Below are positions 33,311 to 41,040 of a stretch of 64,000 nt of DNA, piece by piece. The stretch is taken from the NCBI GenBank assembly GCA_965213905.1, contig OZ243922.1, positions 1,116,001 through 1,180,000 on the forward strand, in the 5' to 3' direction. The notes beneath the pieces are model-generated. The model did no database searches and was not told the origin of the DNA. It was given only the letters and a program-made list of their open reading frames with translations. A program made the position numbers and the translations under genes. Position 1 is the first letter of the stretch, and each line of letters begins with the position of its first letter. The stretch is from SIRX01 sp965213905. GTDB lineage: Bacteria; Actinomycetota; Rubrobacteria; Rubrobacterales; Rubrobacteraceae.

Positions 33311-34761
33311 GCGCCTACCAGATGCACGTAGGAGGCGAGTGGACCGCCGGAGGATCCGGCGTCCTCATGAAGGCCACGAGCCCGTCCACCGGCGAACCGA
33401 CAGGAACCGTCCCCGAAGGCACCCGCGAAGACGTCCGGCGGGCCATCGCCGCCGCGAACGACGCCTGGCCCGGCTGGGCCGCCCGGCCCGCGTTCGAACG
33501 GTCCGCCGCGATGGACCGCATCGCGGACGTCATCGTAGAACGCCGCGAAGACCTCGCCCGGACGCTAACCCTGGACCAGGGCAAGCCGTTGCACGCCGAG
33601 GCCTACGACGAGGTAGACGAACTCGTAGAATACTTCCGCATGGCCGCCGCCGACGTGGTACGCCTCGACGGCGTCATGCCGCCATCGGTGGACGCCGGAA
33701 AGCGCGTCCTGCTCTATCGCGTCCCGCGCGGCGTGGTGGGCGTCATCTCGCCGTGGAACTGGCCCTACACCATGCCCGCGGAGCTACTCGCCCCCGCGCT
33801 CGCCACCGGCAACGCCGTGGTGTGGGCGCCCGCGCCGAGCACCTCCATCTGCGCCGTCAAGCTGGCCGAATGTATCGTCGAGGCGGACCTGCCGCCCGGC
33901 GTCTTCAACGTGGTGACCGGCGTAGGCCCCACCGTTGGCGACGAGGTCGCCGCCAACCTCGGTACCCAGGCGATCGGCTTTATCGGGTCGGTCGAAACCG
34001 GGCGGAAAGTCGCCTCCCGCGCCGCCAGCAAAGCCATGATCCTGGAGATGGGGGGTAACGGGCCGCTGGTGGTCCTCGAAGACGCCGACCTGGACGCGGC
34101 GGTGGAAGCAACCCTCGACGCCGCTTTTCTCTGCGCCGGCCAGAGCTGCACCGCCGGGGAGCACTTCCTCGTGCACGAAGAAGTCCACGACGCCTTTATA
34201 GAAAAGCTCTTGCCCGCCCTGGGGCGCCGGATACGTCTCGGCGACCCGTTCAAAGCGGAGACCACGATGGGACCGCTCAACAACGAGGCAACCGCCCAGA
34301 AGATGGACGAGCACGTCGCCGACGCGTTGGAGCACGGCGCAAAGCTACTGAACGGCGGGGTTCGCGCCGAAGGTTTCCCCACCGACCTATACTACGAGCC
34401 GACCGTTCTCGACAACGTTACCGGCGACATGCGGGCCGCCCGGGAGGAAACCTTCGGTCCCATCGTCCCCATTACCACCATCCGGGACGAAAAAGAAGCG
34501 CTCCAGGCTATCAACTCCTCGCCTTACGGGTTGCTCTCGGCGGTGTTTACGCGGGACCTCGGAAAAGGACTGCGCTTCGCGGAGTCTGTCCGTACCGGGT
34601 GGGTAAACGTCAACGCCACGACGAACCACTGGGAGAGTCACCTGCCCTTCGGCGGCGGGTCCGGTACGCTCTCCGGGATCGGCCGGGTCGGGGGACATCA
34701 TTCTATGGAGACCTTTACGGAACTCAAAACGGTGATCCTGGCGCTGCCGGAGTCCGGCTAG
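33304..34761 (+). CDS. NAD(P)-dependent aldehyde dehydrogenase, betaine-aldehyde dehydrogenase-like
   Basis: 485 residues from the ATG at 33304, overlapping the GMC stop by seven bases. The catalytic Cys (about 283) lies in CAGQSCTAGEHFLV and the general base Glu in LEMGGNGPLVVLEDADL, where the usual GGK is GGN. VISPWNWPYTMPAE and GFIGSVETGRKVA form the cofactor site. The product would be the acid of the aldehyde made by the preceding enzyme, for example glycine betaine, an osmoprotectant. Succinate-semialdehyde or vanillin-type substrates cannot be excluded. A long-range stem follows the stop. Confidence 0.9.
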   Translation: MVSAYQMHVGGEWTAGGSGVLMKATSPSTGEPTGTVPEGTREDVRRAIAAANDAWPGWAARPAFERSAAMDRIADVIVERREDLARTLTLDQGKPLHAEAYDEVDELVEYFRMAAADVVRLDGVMPPSVDAGKRVLLYRVPRGVVGVISPWNWPYTMPAELLAPALATGNAVVWAPAPSTSICAVKLAECIVEADLPPGVFNVVTGVGPTVGDEVAANLGTQAIGFIGSVETGRKVASRAASKAMILEMGGNGPLVVLEDADLDAAVEATLDAAFLCAGQSCTAGEHFLVHEEVHDAFIEKLLPALGRRIRLGDPFKAETTMGPLNNEATAQKMDEHVADALEHGAKLLNGGVRAEGFPTDLYYEPTVLDNVTGDMRAAREETFGPIVPITTIRDEKEALQAINSSPYGLLSAVFTRDLGKGLRFAESVRTGWVNVNATTNHWESHLPFGGGSGTLSGIGRVGGHHSMETFTELKTVILALPESG

Positions 34762-34764
34762 CGA

Positions 34765-34807
34765 AGCCCGTGCCCGTGGGGCCGAATTTACCCTGGTTCC
34801 ACGGGCT
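34765..34807 (+). terminator. Stem-loop at the end of the sulfatase-choline unit
   Basis: AGCCCGTG (34765-34772) and CACGGGCT (34800-34807) are perfect 8-bp arms with a 27-nt loop, starting four bases after the aldehyde dehydrogenase stop. Confidence 0.45.
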
Positions 34808-34959
34808 CTGTTCTCGCACTTCGGCTTTTCGAAGTACTCCTTTTTATCCATTTTTCGGCCTCTAACGGAGAAAATATGCACCATCCGCGTTATCCTATTC
34901 GAGAGCAAGCGTCCGAAAAAAGATCCGGTCCCGGCGATTTACAGAAGAGGAGGACGATT

Positions 34960-35358
34960 TTGTCCGAAGAACGGCCTAAATACGGTATTGACGAGGAGAT
35001 AAGAATTCCTATAACACTTGAGAATTCGGCCGGAATAGCGCACGTCCGGGCCGTCTTCTGGCGGATAAAGCAGGGCGGCAGCATCGGTACGCGGGGCCTG
35101 GCCCCGAACAACACCCTGGAGTTGCGGGGAAACGGCAAGCACCAGGAACACGCGACCGTGGAGACCACGCTGAGGGTTAACGACCAGCACGTACCGGGCG
35201 AGTATTTGTGCGTCTCCATCCAGGTCTACGACCCGGAAGGGAACCTCAGCGTAATCCGGAACCCGACGCCCGCCAAGTCGATCTTTATCGTAGAGAACGG
35301 CGAGAAAGGCCGCCGGGAGCCCAGGTTCCTCGGCTGGGGGAATGACTCCGCAAATTAG
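34960..35358 (+). CDS. Hypothetical protein, beta-rich, 132 residues
   Basis: Chosen start is TTG at 34960 with GAGGAGG six bases upstream; the frame is open to an ATG at 34876, without a good ribosome site. The product (MSEERPKYGIDEEIRIPITL, then AHVRAVFWRIKQGG and VSIQVYDPEGNLSV) alternates strands, like an immunoglobulin-type or arrestin-like sandwich. No family recognised. It overlaps the next gene by 17 bases, so the two are co-translated. Confidence 0.6.
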   Translation: MSEERPKYGIDEEIRIPITLENSAGIAHVRAVFWRIKQGGSIGTRGLAPNNTLELRGNGKHQEHATVETTLRVNDQHVPGEYLCVSIQVYDPEGNLSVIRNPTPAKSIFIVENGEKGRREPRFLGWGNDSAN

Positions 35359-35818
35359 CGACCCCTGGAAAACCGGGCCGGCGGAACGGGAGGAAAAAGA
35401 CCCGGCCTCCGATCTTCTCGGGGAGCTTGAGGAAAGCACCTTGCAACGGGCCTGGGGCGACCGGGGCCCGGAAGAACGCCGGTGGATCGTCGTCGCCGCC
35501 ACGATTTTCGGGCGGCAGTTCGAACGTCACATATCATCTCACCAAACGAGCCTCGACGAACAAGAAAGCCAGCGCCTGCTGATGGCCGTGATCCGGGCCT
35601 CCATAGACGAGTTCGCCGAGAGCGAAAACCTGCCCCAGGACGAGGCCGCCGAGTTTTTGGGCGAGGTGGAGACCCGGGATCTCGTACTGGAGTTCAACGA
35701 GGTCCTGGAGGCCTACAACCCCAAAGACCCGGATAAAAGCCTCGATGAACTACTCAAGGAGGCGGTGGATAGCCGCCTGGACAAAGCCCGCTGGGCGGAC
35801 CACTGGAGCTCGGGCTAG
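35342..35818 (+). CDS. Hypothetical helical acidic protein, 158 residues
   Basis: A soluble, strongly helical protein rich in Glu and Asp: LLGELEESTLQRAWGD, RWIVVAATIFGRQFERHIS, RLLMAVIRASIDEFAESEN. No family recognised. Its start lies inside the end of the preceding beta-rich gene, suggesting the two products function together. Codon use is that of the surroundings. Confidence 0.6.
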   Translation: MTPQISDPWKTGPAEREEKDPASDLLGELEESTLQRAWGDRGPEERRWIVVAATIFGRQFERHISSHQTSLDEQESQRLLMAVIRASIDEFAESENLPQDEAAEFLGEVETRDLVLEFNEVLEAYNPKDPDKSLDELLKEAVDSRLDKARWADHWSSG

Positions 35819-35825
35819 CCGGAGC

Positions 35826-36020
35826 TCAGTTAACGCCGGCGCGGTCCTCTCGCGTCTCTTCCCGGTCTTCCCTGTCGCCCGTCTTGCCGGGCCTACCGGG
35901 CCGGTTTCCTTCCCAGCGTTCCATCGTGCGGGCCGGCAAATAAATTATGTTTAACCAGAGAAAGAGGACTATCAGGAAACCTACCCCGACCCCGGCCAAC
36001 TGTAGAAGCTCTGCTTGCAA
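35826..36020 (-). CDS. Small single-span membrane protein with charged tail, 64 residues
   Basis: TTG start at 36020 with AGAGAGG seven bases upstream. One membrane helix (GVGVGFLIVLFLWLNIIYL) is followed by a very charged Arg/Asp/Glu/Gly tail (GDREDREETREDRAG). No family recognised. An inverted repeat GTAACAAG/CTTGTTAC lies 43 bp upstream of its start and may control it. Confidence 0.5.
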   Translation of the reverse strand: MQAELLQLAGVGVGFLIVLFLWLNIIYLPARTMERWEGNRPGRPGKTGDREDREETREDRAGVN

Positions 36021-36062
36021 ACCGACCTCTCTAAAAAATGCAGGTTTTAATAATTACTTGGT

Positions 36063-36088
36063 GTAACAAGCAGATTATTACTTGTTAC
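36063..36088. promoter_or_regulatory. Inverted repeat related to the 29.9-kb palindrome
   Basis: GTAACAAG (36063-36070) and CTTGTTAC (36081-36088), spacer 10 bp, in an AT-rich stretch; a further TACTTG is at 36055-36060. On the minus strand it reads AACAAGTAATAA...CTTGTT, sharing AACAAGTA and CTTGTT with the palindrome at 29927-29956. It may be an operator for the small membrane gene to its left, or a hairpin after the gene ending at 36111. Confidence 0.5.
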
Positions 36089-36110
36089 GAGACCCGTGCC
36101 TGTTAATTCC

Positions 36111-36524
36111 TTAACCTCTGCCCGGAAAATCCATAACTTCCTCGAACTGTGCGGTGTCGGTGTACTGCTGGAAAGCGGTGATCTTACCGTCGCGCACGGT
36201 CCAGACGTGTGCGAATTGCGCCCGGACGTATTTTCCGGTGGGCTTGTAGGTTCCGGTATAGTAGCCGGTCGTGACGACGTGTTCACCGGCGTCCAGTACG
36301 TTTTGAAGTTCTTCGGCGAAGCCCTCCCACTCACCCGTCAACCGGGCGTAGACGCCGTCGAGGACGGCGCCGGGGCCGATGTACGGGTTGCCGTCTTCGT
36401 AAGGGAAGCTCTCGGCCTCGTACCATTCGATGTCGTCGTCCATCGCGTTCCGAACGGACGCGAGGCCCTCCCTCCCGAACGCCGCGTAGAGTTCTTTGAT
36501 AGTGTCAACGTTTTTTTGGGACAA
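36111..36524 (-). CDS. SnoaL-like (NTF2-fold) protein
   Basis: 137 residues from a TTG at 36524 with AAGGAA eight bases upstream; a longer frame exists, but this start gives the canonical opening MSQKNVDTIKELYAAFGREG. The following DDIEWYEAESFPY, LQNVLDAGEHVVTTGYYTG, AHVWTVRDGKITAFQQYTDT pattern is the SnoaL/ketosteroid-isomerase-like cone fold. Such proteins bind small hydrophobic ligands or act as isomerases/cyclases; many are uncharacterised. No operon partner is evident. Confidence 0.85.
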   Translation of the reverse strand: MSQKNVDTIKELYAAFGREGLASVRNAMDDDIEWYEAESFPYEDGNPYIGPGAVLDGVYARLTGEWEGFAEELQNVLDAGEHVVTTGYYTGTYKPTGKYVRAQFAHVWTVRDGKITAFQQYTDTAQFEEVMDFPGRG

Positions 36525-36699
36525 AGCCGTTTTCCTTACCCAGAGAGGACACCGCACCACCATGCTACCCGAGATGGGGGCGTACGTTGGAGAAGGTAAA
36601 TACCCGTAAAAGATACTCGTAGAACCCGGTGTAGAATAGTGGCCGTGCAAGGAAAAAGACTTACCCCGGCTCGTAGAGGTTTCGGTAGCCTGTGAGACT

Positions 36700-37344
36700 A
36701 TGAGAGGCCGGTACACGCTAAGAGAGGAGATCGCCAACGGCGTGACCCACGGGGTCGGGTTGGGGGCGAGCCTCGCCGGGGCCGCGCTGCTCGTCGTGGT
36801 AACCGCGCTTAGAGGCGACGGTTGGCAGGTGACGAGTTCCGTGGTCTACGGGTCGGCCCTGGTAACGCTCTACACGGCCTCGATGCTGTACCACAGTTTT
36901 CAGGGAGAGCGGGTAAAACGGGTGCTGCGCGTCTTTGACCACTGCTCCATTTACCTGCTCATCGCCGGGAGCTACACGCCGTTCGCGCTCGTGAGCCTGC
37001 GCGGCGGCTGGGGGTGGACGCTTTTTGGACTGGTGTGGGGCCTGGCCGTGGCCGGTATAGTCTTCAAGGTATTCTTTACCGGACGTTTGAACGCGCTCTC
37101 GACGGCGGTGTACGTGCTCATGGGGTGGTTGGCCGTGGTGATCGCCAAGCCCATCGCAGAGGCGTTACCCGCCGGGGCGATCTGGCTGCTCCTCGTCGGG
37201 GGCGTCGTCTACACCGCCGGAACGGTCTTCTACCACAACCGCCGGGTTCCCTACTCCCACGCCATCTGGCATCTCTTCGTAATCTGCGGCAGCGTTTTCC
37301 ACTACCTCGCCATCTCGAACTACGTGCTACTGCCCGGCGGTTAA
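36700..37344 (+). CDS. Hemolysin III family (PAQR-like) membrane protein
   Basis: 214 residues with seven membrane segments. The family hallmarks are EEIANGVTHGVGLGASLAG at the start, ASMLYHSF and FDHCSIYLLIAGSYTPF in the middle, and HAIWHLFVICGSVFHYLAI at the end; the conserved His and Asp residues of the PAQR superfamily metal site are all in place. The bacterial members (YqfA, Hly-III) are of uncertain role in membrane homeostasis. The 3' end overlaps the convergent alpha/beta hydrolase gene by 18 bases. Confidence 0.94.
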   Translation: MRGRYTLREEIANGVTHGVGLGASLAGAALLVVVTALRGDGWQVTSSVVYGSALVTLYTASMLYHSFQGERVKRVLRVFDHCSIYLLIAGSYTPFALVSLRGGWGWTLFGLVWGLAVAGIVFKVFFTGRLNALSTAVYVLMGWLAVVIAKPIAEALPAGAIWLLLVGGVVYTAGTVFYHNRRVPYSHAIWHLFVICGSVFHYLAISNYVLLPGG

Positions 37345-38241
37345 GGTATCGAGGAAACCCCGGATGGCGCCGGCGGCCCCGGCCGAATACTCTCCCCACA
37401 ACATCGTGTAGTGGTTTGCCCCTTCCAGAAGGGTGTCCGAGCGTAAATCCAGGGCTTCCGCCATCTGGGTTCGGGCCTGCCCGGTAATGAGCGGCGAACT
37501 CCCCGGCAAGAATCCTTCGGAGGCCCGGATCAGGGCTACGGGGCATCGGACGCCGCCCATCTGCCCGGCAGTCGGGGCTTGGGAGGAGATCTGGGGCGAG
37601 TCCTCTTGTACAGCGGCAAGCGACGCTTTTGGCTGGTAGCCACCCTCTACCTCGCCCAGGTCGTAGCTGTAGTAGTCTACGAGTCCCGGCGGCAAGTCTC
37701 CCATCTCTAGCCCCTGCCCGGGAAACCAGAAGTCCAGGTATTCATCCGGGCTTTCGAAAACCATGTCCAGGCGGCTGTACGCCCGTTGAAGACCCTGCCG
37801 GGCCTCCTCCAACGCTTCTTTTTGCTCTTCGGTTAACTCGTCCTCCGAGATTTCCCGGCGCGGCCAGCCGCCGTCGAGCAGCACCAGTGCCCGTACCCGC
37901 TCGGGGTAGGCGAGGGCGGCCTGGAGCCCTACGAAGCCACCCATCGAGTGCCCGACGACTACGGCGCTTTCCAAATTCAGGTGGTCCAGGACCCGCGCCA
38001 CGTCCGCGGCGTGGGCCTCCAGGCCGTAGCCGGACTCGGGTTTATCGGAGTCTCCCCGGCCCCGCAGGTCCACGCCGACTAACTCGTACTCTGCACCGAG
38101 CTGTTGGGCCAGGTCGTTAAAGGCCCGGTGCTGGGCCGTGATGCCGTGGATGCAAACGAGTGGCCCGTCGCCCGTTCCGGCGTGCCAGATCGCAAGCTCC
38201 ACCTCGCCGGGGACGCGCTCCGGGGTCCAGAAACCTTCCAC
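37327..38241 (-). CDS. Alpha/beta-fold hydrolase
   Basis: 304 residues. The oxyanion HG (CIHGITAQHRAF), the GVDLRGRGDSDKP turn, nucleophile elbow VVVGHSMGG (S99) and a late His in LEGANHYTMLW give a complete Ser-Asp-His machine. It begins with GTG immediately after the LLM gene stop, so the two are translated together. Likely an esterase or C-C bond hydrolase of the catabolic unit; the substrate is unknown. Confidence 0.92.
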   Translation of the reverse strand: MEGFWTPERVPGEVELAIWHAGTGDGPLVCIHGITAQHRAFNDLAQQLGAEYELVGVDLRGRGDSDKPESGYGLEAHAADVARVLDHLNLESAVVVGHSMGGFVGLQAALAYPERVRALVLLDGGWPRREISEDELTEEQKEALEEARQGLQRAYSRLDMVFESPDEYLDFWFPGQGLEMGDLPPGLVDYYSYDLGEVEGGYQPKASLAAVQEDSPQISSQAPTAGQMGGVRCPVALIRASEGFLPGSSPLITGQARTQMAEALDLRSDTLLEGANHYTMLWGEYSAGAAGAIRGFLDTLTAGQ

Positions 38242-39030
38242 CTAGCCCGCCTCGCGCTCCCGGTACTCGTCGCGCCAGGCGATGAGTTCTTCCAGGGGGG
38301 AGAGATCGTAGTCCGGGCCATTAAAGCCGAGCATCAGGTGGGTTATACCGTTCTCGACGTAGCCGTCTTCGTTACCCAGGATCCGTCCCGGGTCCCCCAG
38401 TACGGAACGCTCTATTTCTTTCGGGTCGCGGCCGACCTCCTCGCACCAGCCGTCCAGGATACCGCTCTTGCGGCCCGCCTCTTGCGGGTCGCCGAAGCCG
38501 TTCCAGATGTGGGCGTGCTCGGCCACGATGCGGAGGGTGACCTTCTCACCACCGCCACCAACCATGATGGGCAGCGGTTCCCGGACCGGCCGCGGGTTAA
38601 GCTTCCCGAGGCGGTCTTCTGTCTCCGGCAGCGCCGCGTCCAGGTCGCGGAGCCGGTCGGGGGCAGTCTTGAAGTCGTAGCCGTACTCCTCGTAGTCCTT
38701 CTCGAACCAGCCGGAGCCCATACCCAGGATCAAACGTCCCCCCGAGATGTGGTCCACCGTCCGGGCCATGTCCGCCAGCAGGTTCGCGTTCCGGTACGAG
38801 TTGCACGTAACGAGCGCCCCAAACTCCACCCGCTCGGTAACTTCGGCCATCGCCGCCAGCAGCGTCCAGCACTCGAAATGCTTGCCCTCCGGCTCGCCAT
38901 ACAGCGGGAAAAAATGGTCCCAGGTAAAGAGCGTATCCGCCCCCATCTCCTCGACCCGCTGCCAGGCGTCGCGCATCTGCCCGTAGTCCGCGTGCTGCGG
39001 CTGTATCTGTGCCCCGACCCGTACCGTCAT
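38242..39030 (-). CDS. LLM-class oxidoreductase, probably F420-dependent
   Basis: 262 residues from the ATG at 39030, which has AGGAGG six bases upstream; the frame extends further but without signals. MTVRVGAQIQPQHADYGQMR, GADTLFTWDHFFPL, MGSGWFEKDYEEYGYDF and PIMVGGGGEKVTLRIVAEH are typical luciferase-like TIM barrel motifs of the F420-using actinobacterial subgroup. These enzymes reduce or oxidise small substrates with F420H2 or flavin. The gene directly abuts the hydrolase and follows nitronate monooxygenase by 87 bp. Confidence 0.9.
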   Translation of the reverse strand: MTVRVGAQIQPQHADYGQMRDAWQRVEEMGADTLFTWDHFFPLYGEPEGKHFECWTLLAAMAEVTERVEFGALVTCNSYRNANLLADMARTVDHISGGRLILGMGSGWFEKDYEEYGYDFKTAPDRLRDLDAALPETEDRLGKLNPRPVREPLPIMVGGGGEKVTLRIVAEHAHIWNGFGDPQEAGRKSGILDGWCEEVGRDPKEIERSVLGDPGRILGNEDGYVENGITHLMLGFNGPDYDLSPLEELIAWRDEYREREAG

Positions 39031-39117
39031 GCTCGACCTCCTAGTCCTCCTAATCACCTGAACCGCGCACATTATGCACCTTCGGCGGTTTCCCGGCCAT
39101 AACCGTCGAGGCTTCGT

Positions 39118-40176
39118 TTACGAATAGAGCGCTGTATTGGCTTCGGCGACTACCCTCTCGACCAGCTCCGACGCTGACTGTAAACGGGCTAAGCGAGACG
39201 CCTGCCCGGCCCAGAGCGACATGAACCCGGGGCGGTCCTGCTCTTTGGCGGCGGCGCGGATGTCTTTGGTCCAGGCGTTCTGCACGGGGTAGGGTGGAAT
39301 CCCCCCGTCGTACCCCTCCATTTCCAGCAAGAAACGGTTTTTGATGCCCCGGGCCGGCTTGCCGGAGAAAACGCGGGTGATCGCGGTGTCCTCCTCGGTG
39401 GCTTCGAGCACGGCCTTTTTGTAATCGGGATGCACGCCGCTCTCCCGGGTGGCCAGGAAAGCGGTTCCCATCTGGACGGCTTCGGCGCCCAACATTAGGG
39501 CCGCCGCCAGGCCTCTACCGTCCATTATGCCTCCGGAGGCCACGACTGGAACGTCCACAGCATCCACCAGTTGTGGGATCAGGGCCATCGTACCCACCAG
39601 GGCGTCGGCGCGGCCGCCGAGGAACGTCCCGCGGTGTCCGCCGGCCTCCGCGCCCTGGCCGACGACGGCGTCCACACCGGCCTCTTCGAGCGCTCGCGCC
39701 TCCCGGACGGTAGTGGCCGTGCCGAGCACCGTGATGCCGGCCTTTTTCAACTCGTAGAGTTGTTCCTCCTCCGGTACGCCGAAAGTAAAGCTGAAGACCG
39801 GGACCTTTTCTTCGAGCACCACGGCCAACTGTTCCTCGAATGCAAAAGAGTAGGAGGAAATATCTATGGGAGTTTGTATCCCCAAGCCCTCACGGTACGA
39901 CTGCATCAGCTCGTTTGTGCGATCCACCTCTTCGGGGTTCACCTCGAACGGCTCGGGGACGAACAGGTTGACGGCGAAAGGCCGGTCCGTAAGTTTCCGT
40001 ACATCCGAAATCTCTCGCCGCAACACGTCCGGAGAGGTGTAGCCCGCGCCTAAAGACCCCAGGCCACCGGCGTTGGAGACCGCCGCCACGAGACCGGGAG
40101 TGGCCGCCCCTCCCGCCATCGGCGCTTGTACGATGGGATGCTCTATGTTCAGCCTTTTCGTGATCTCGGTGTTCAA
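39118..40176 (-). CDS. Nitronate monooxygenase family FMN enzyme
   Basis: 352 residues: an FMN TIM barrel starting LNIEHPIVQAPMAGGAATPG, with the nitronate-oxidising His region VGQGAEAGGHRGTFLG and the FMN phosphate site VVASGGIMDGRGLAAAL. Class I nitronate monooxygenases oxidise alkyl nitronates to carbonyl compounds and nitrite; the same family includes enoyl reductase-like members. The genetic setting, with cyclase, LLM enzyme, hydrolase and MFS transporter, suggests breakdown of an imported nitro or ring compound. AGGAGGCC precedes the start. Confidence 0.9.
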   Translation of the reverse strand: MNTEITKRLNIEHPIVQAPMAGGAATPGLVAAVSNAGGLGSLGAGYTSPDVLRREISDVRKLTDRPFAVNLFVPEPFEVNPEEVDRTNELMQSYREGLGIQTPIDISSYSFAFEEQLAVVLEEKVPVFSFTFGVPEEEQLYELKKAGITVLGTATTVREARALEEAGVDAVVGQGAEAGGHRGTFLGGRADALVGTMALIPQLVDAVDVPVVASGGIMDGRGLAAALMLGAEAVQMGTAFLATRESGVHPDYKKAVLEATEEDTAITRVFSGKPARGIKNRFLLEMEGYDGGIPPYPVQNAWTKDIRAAAKEQDRPGFMSLWAGQASRLARLQSASELVERVVAEANTALYS

Positions 40177-40225
40177 GCTCGTGGCCTCCTAACAAACAGG
40201 CGCAACCAGGTCTTCCGCACGAAGA

Positions 40226-41017
40226 CTACACGACGGCGATAGGCCGCACCGGGGAGCCGGTCGCCCCGACGAGCTTGAGCGGGGCACAGACAAATTGGAA
40301 GCGGTAGTGTCCGGCGGCGGCGAGTCCGTCCAGCATGAGGTTCTCGATAATGTAGATCCCATGCCGGGCCAGCAAGACAAGATGGCCCGGAAGGGTACAG
40401 CCGAGATCCGGGTCCTCGTACCCGATAACGTCCCACGCCATGTTGTCCGCACCCACGGCCGGCACCCCCTTCTGCGCGAGCCACCCCGAGGCCCCCGTCG
40501 CCACGCCCGGCCCGGCCAGGTAGCGGTCCGGCTTTTTCCAGTAGCGGGCGTTGCCGGTCCGCACGAGCACCACGTCACCGGCCTCTACGCTGACGCCCTG
40601 TCGTTCGCAGCAGGATCTCAGGTCTTCGGCCGTTACCGCGTAGCCGGGCCCCAGTGACTCTGTTCCACGGGTCGCCGCCACGTCCAGCAACACACCGGGC
40701 GCGACGATTGGCAGGACCTCCTCGATGCCGAGGCTTGTAAACCCGCGGGGGGTCTGCACTTCACGGTCAACGGGGACGCCACCGAAGAGCTCCAGGTCGT
40801 CCGCCTGGTGGCAAAGGGCGTCTATGTGGGTGCCGCTGTGCTCCATGCAGACGAGGACCCCGGCGGCGCTGGTGCGGGGGCCGTTTTTATCCGGCCGGTA
40901 CTCGTCCTCGTGGCGGCGGTGGAGCAGGTAGGAGTAGCCGGGACGGTGGGCGACGTGTATCGGCATCCCCTCGAACCGGGGCTGTTCCAGGTCGAAGACC
41001 TGTTGGTCTCGTTGCAT
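40226..41017 (-). CDS. Cyclase-family metal hydrolase (kynurenine formamidase-like)
   Basis: 263 residues with the family metal motif HSGTHIDALCH (HxGTHxDxxxH) and QTPRGFTSLGIE, GDVVLVRTGN, GADNMAWDVIG. The fold hydrolyses amide or lactone-type bonds using Mn or Zn; members include kynurenine formamidase and isatin hydrolase. This longer form is close to the isatin hydrolase-like group by appearance only. It lies 23 bp after the MFS gene and 49 bp before nitronate monooxygenase in one leftward transcript. Confidence 0.9.
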   Translation of the reverse strand: MQRDQQVFDLEQPRFEGMPIHVAHRPGYSYLLHRRHEDEYRPDKNGPRTSAAGVLVCMEHSGTHIDALCHQADDLELFGGVPVDREVQTPRGFTSLGIEEVLPIVAPGVLLDVAATRGTESLGPGYAVTAEDLRSCCERQGVSVEAGDVVLVRTGNARYWKKPDRYLAGPGVATGASGWLAQKGVPAVGADNMAWDVIGYEDPDLGCTLPGHLVLLARHGIYIIENLMLDGLAAAGHYRFQFVCAPLKLVGATGSPVRPIAVV

Positions 41018-41040
41018 CCTGGAGTCCGGGTGCCGGCTTC

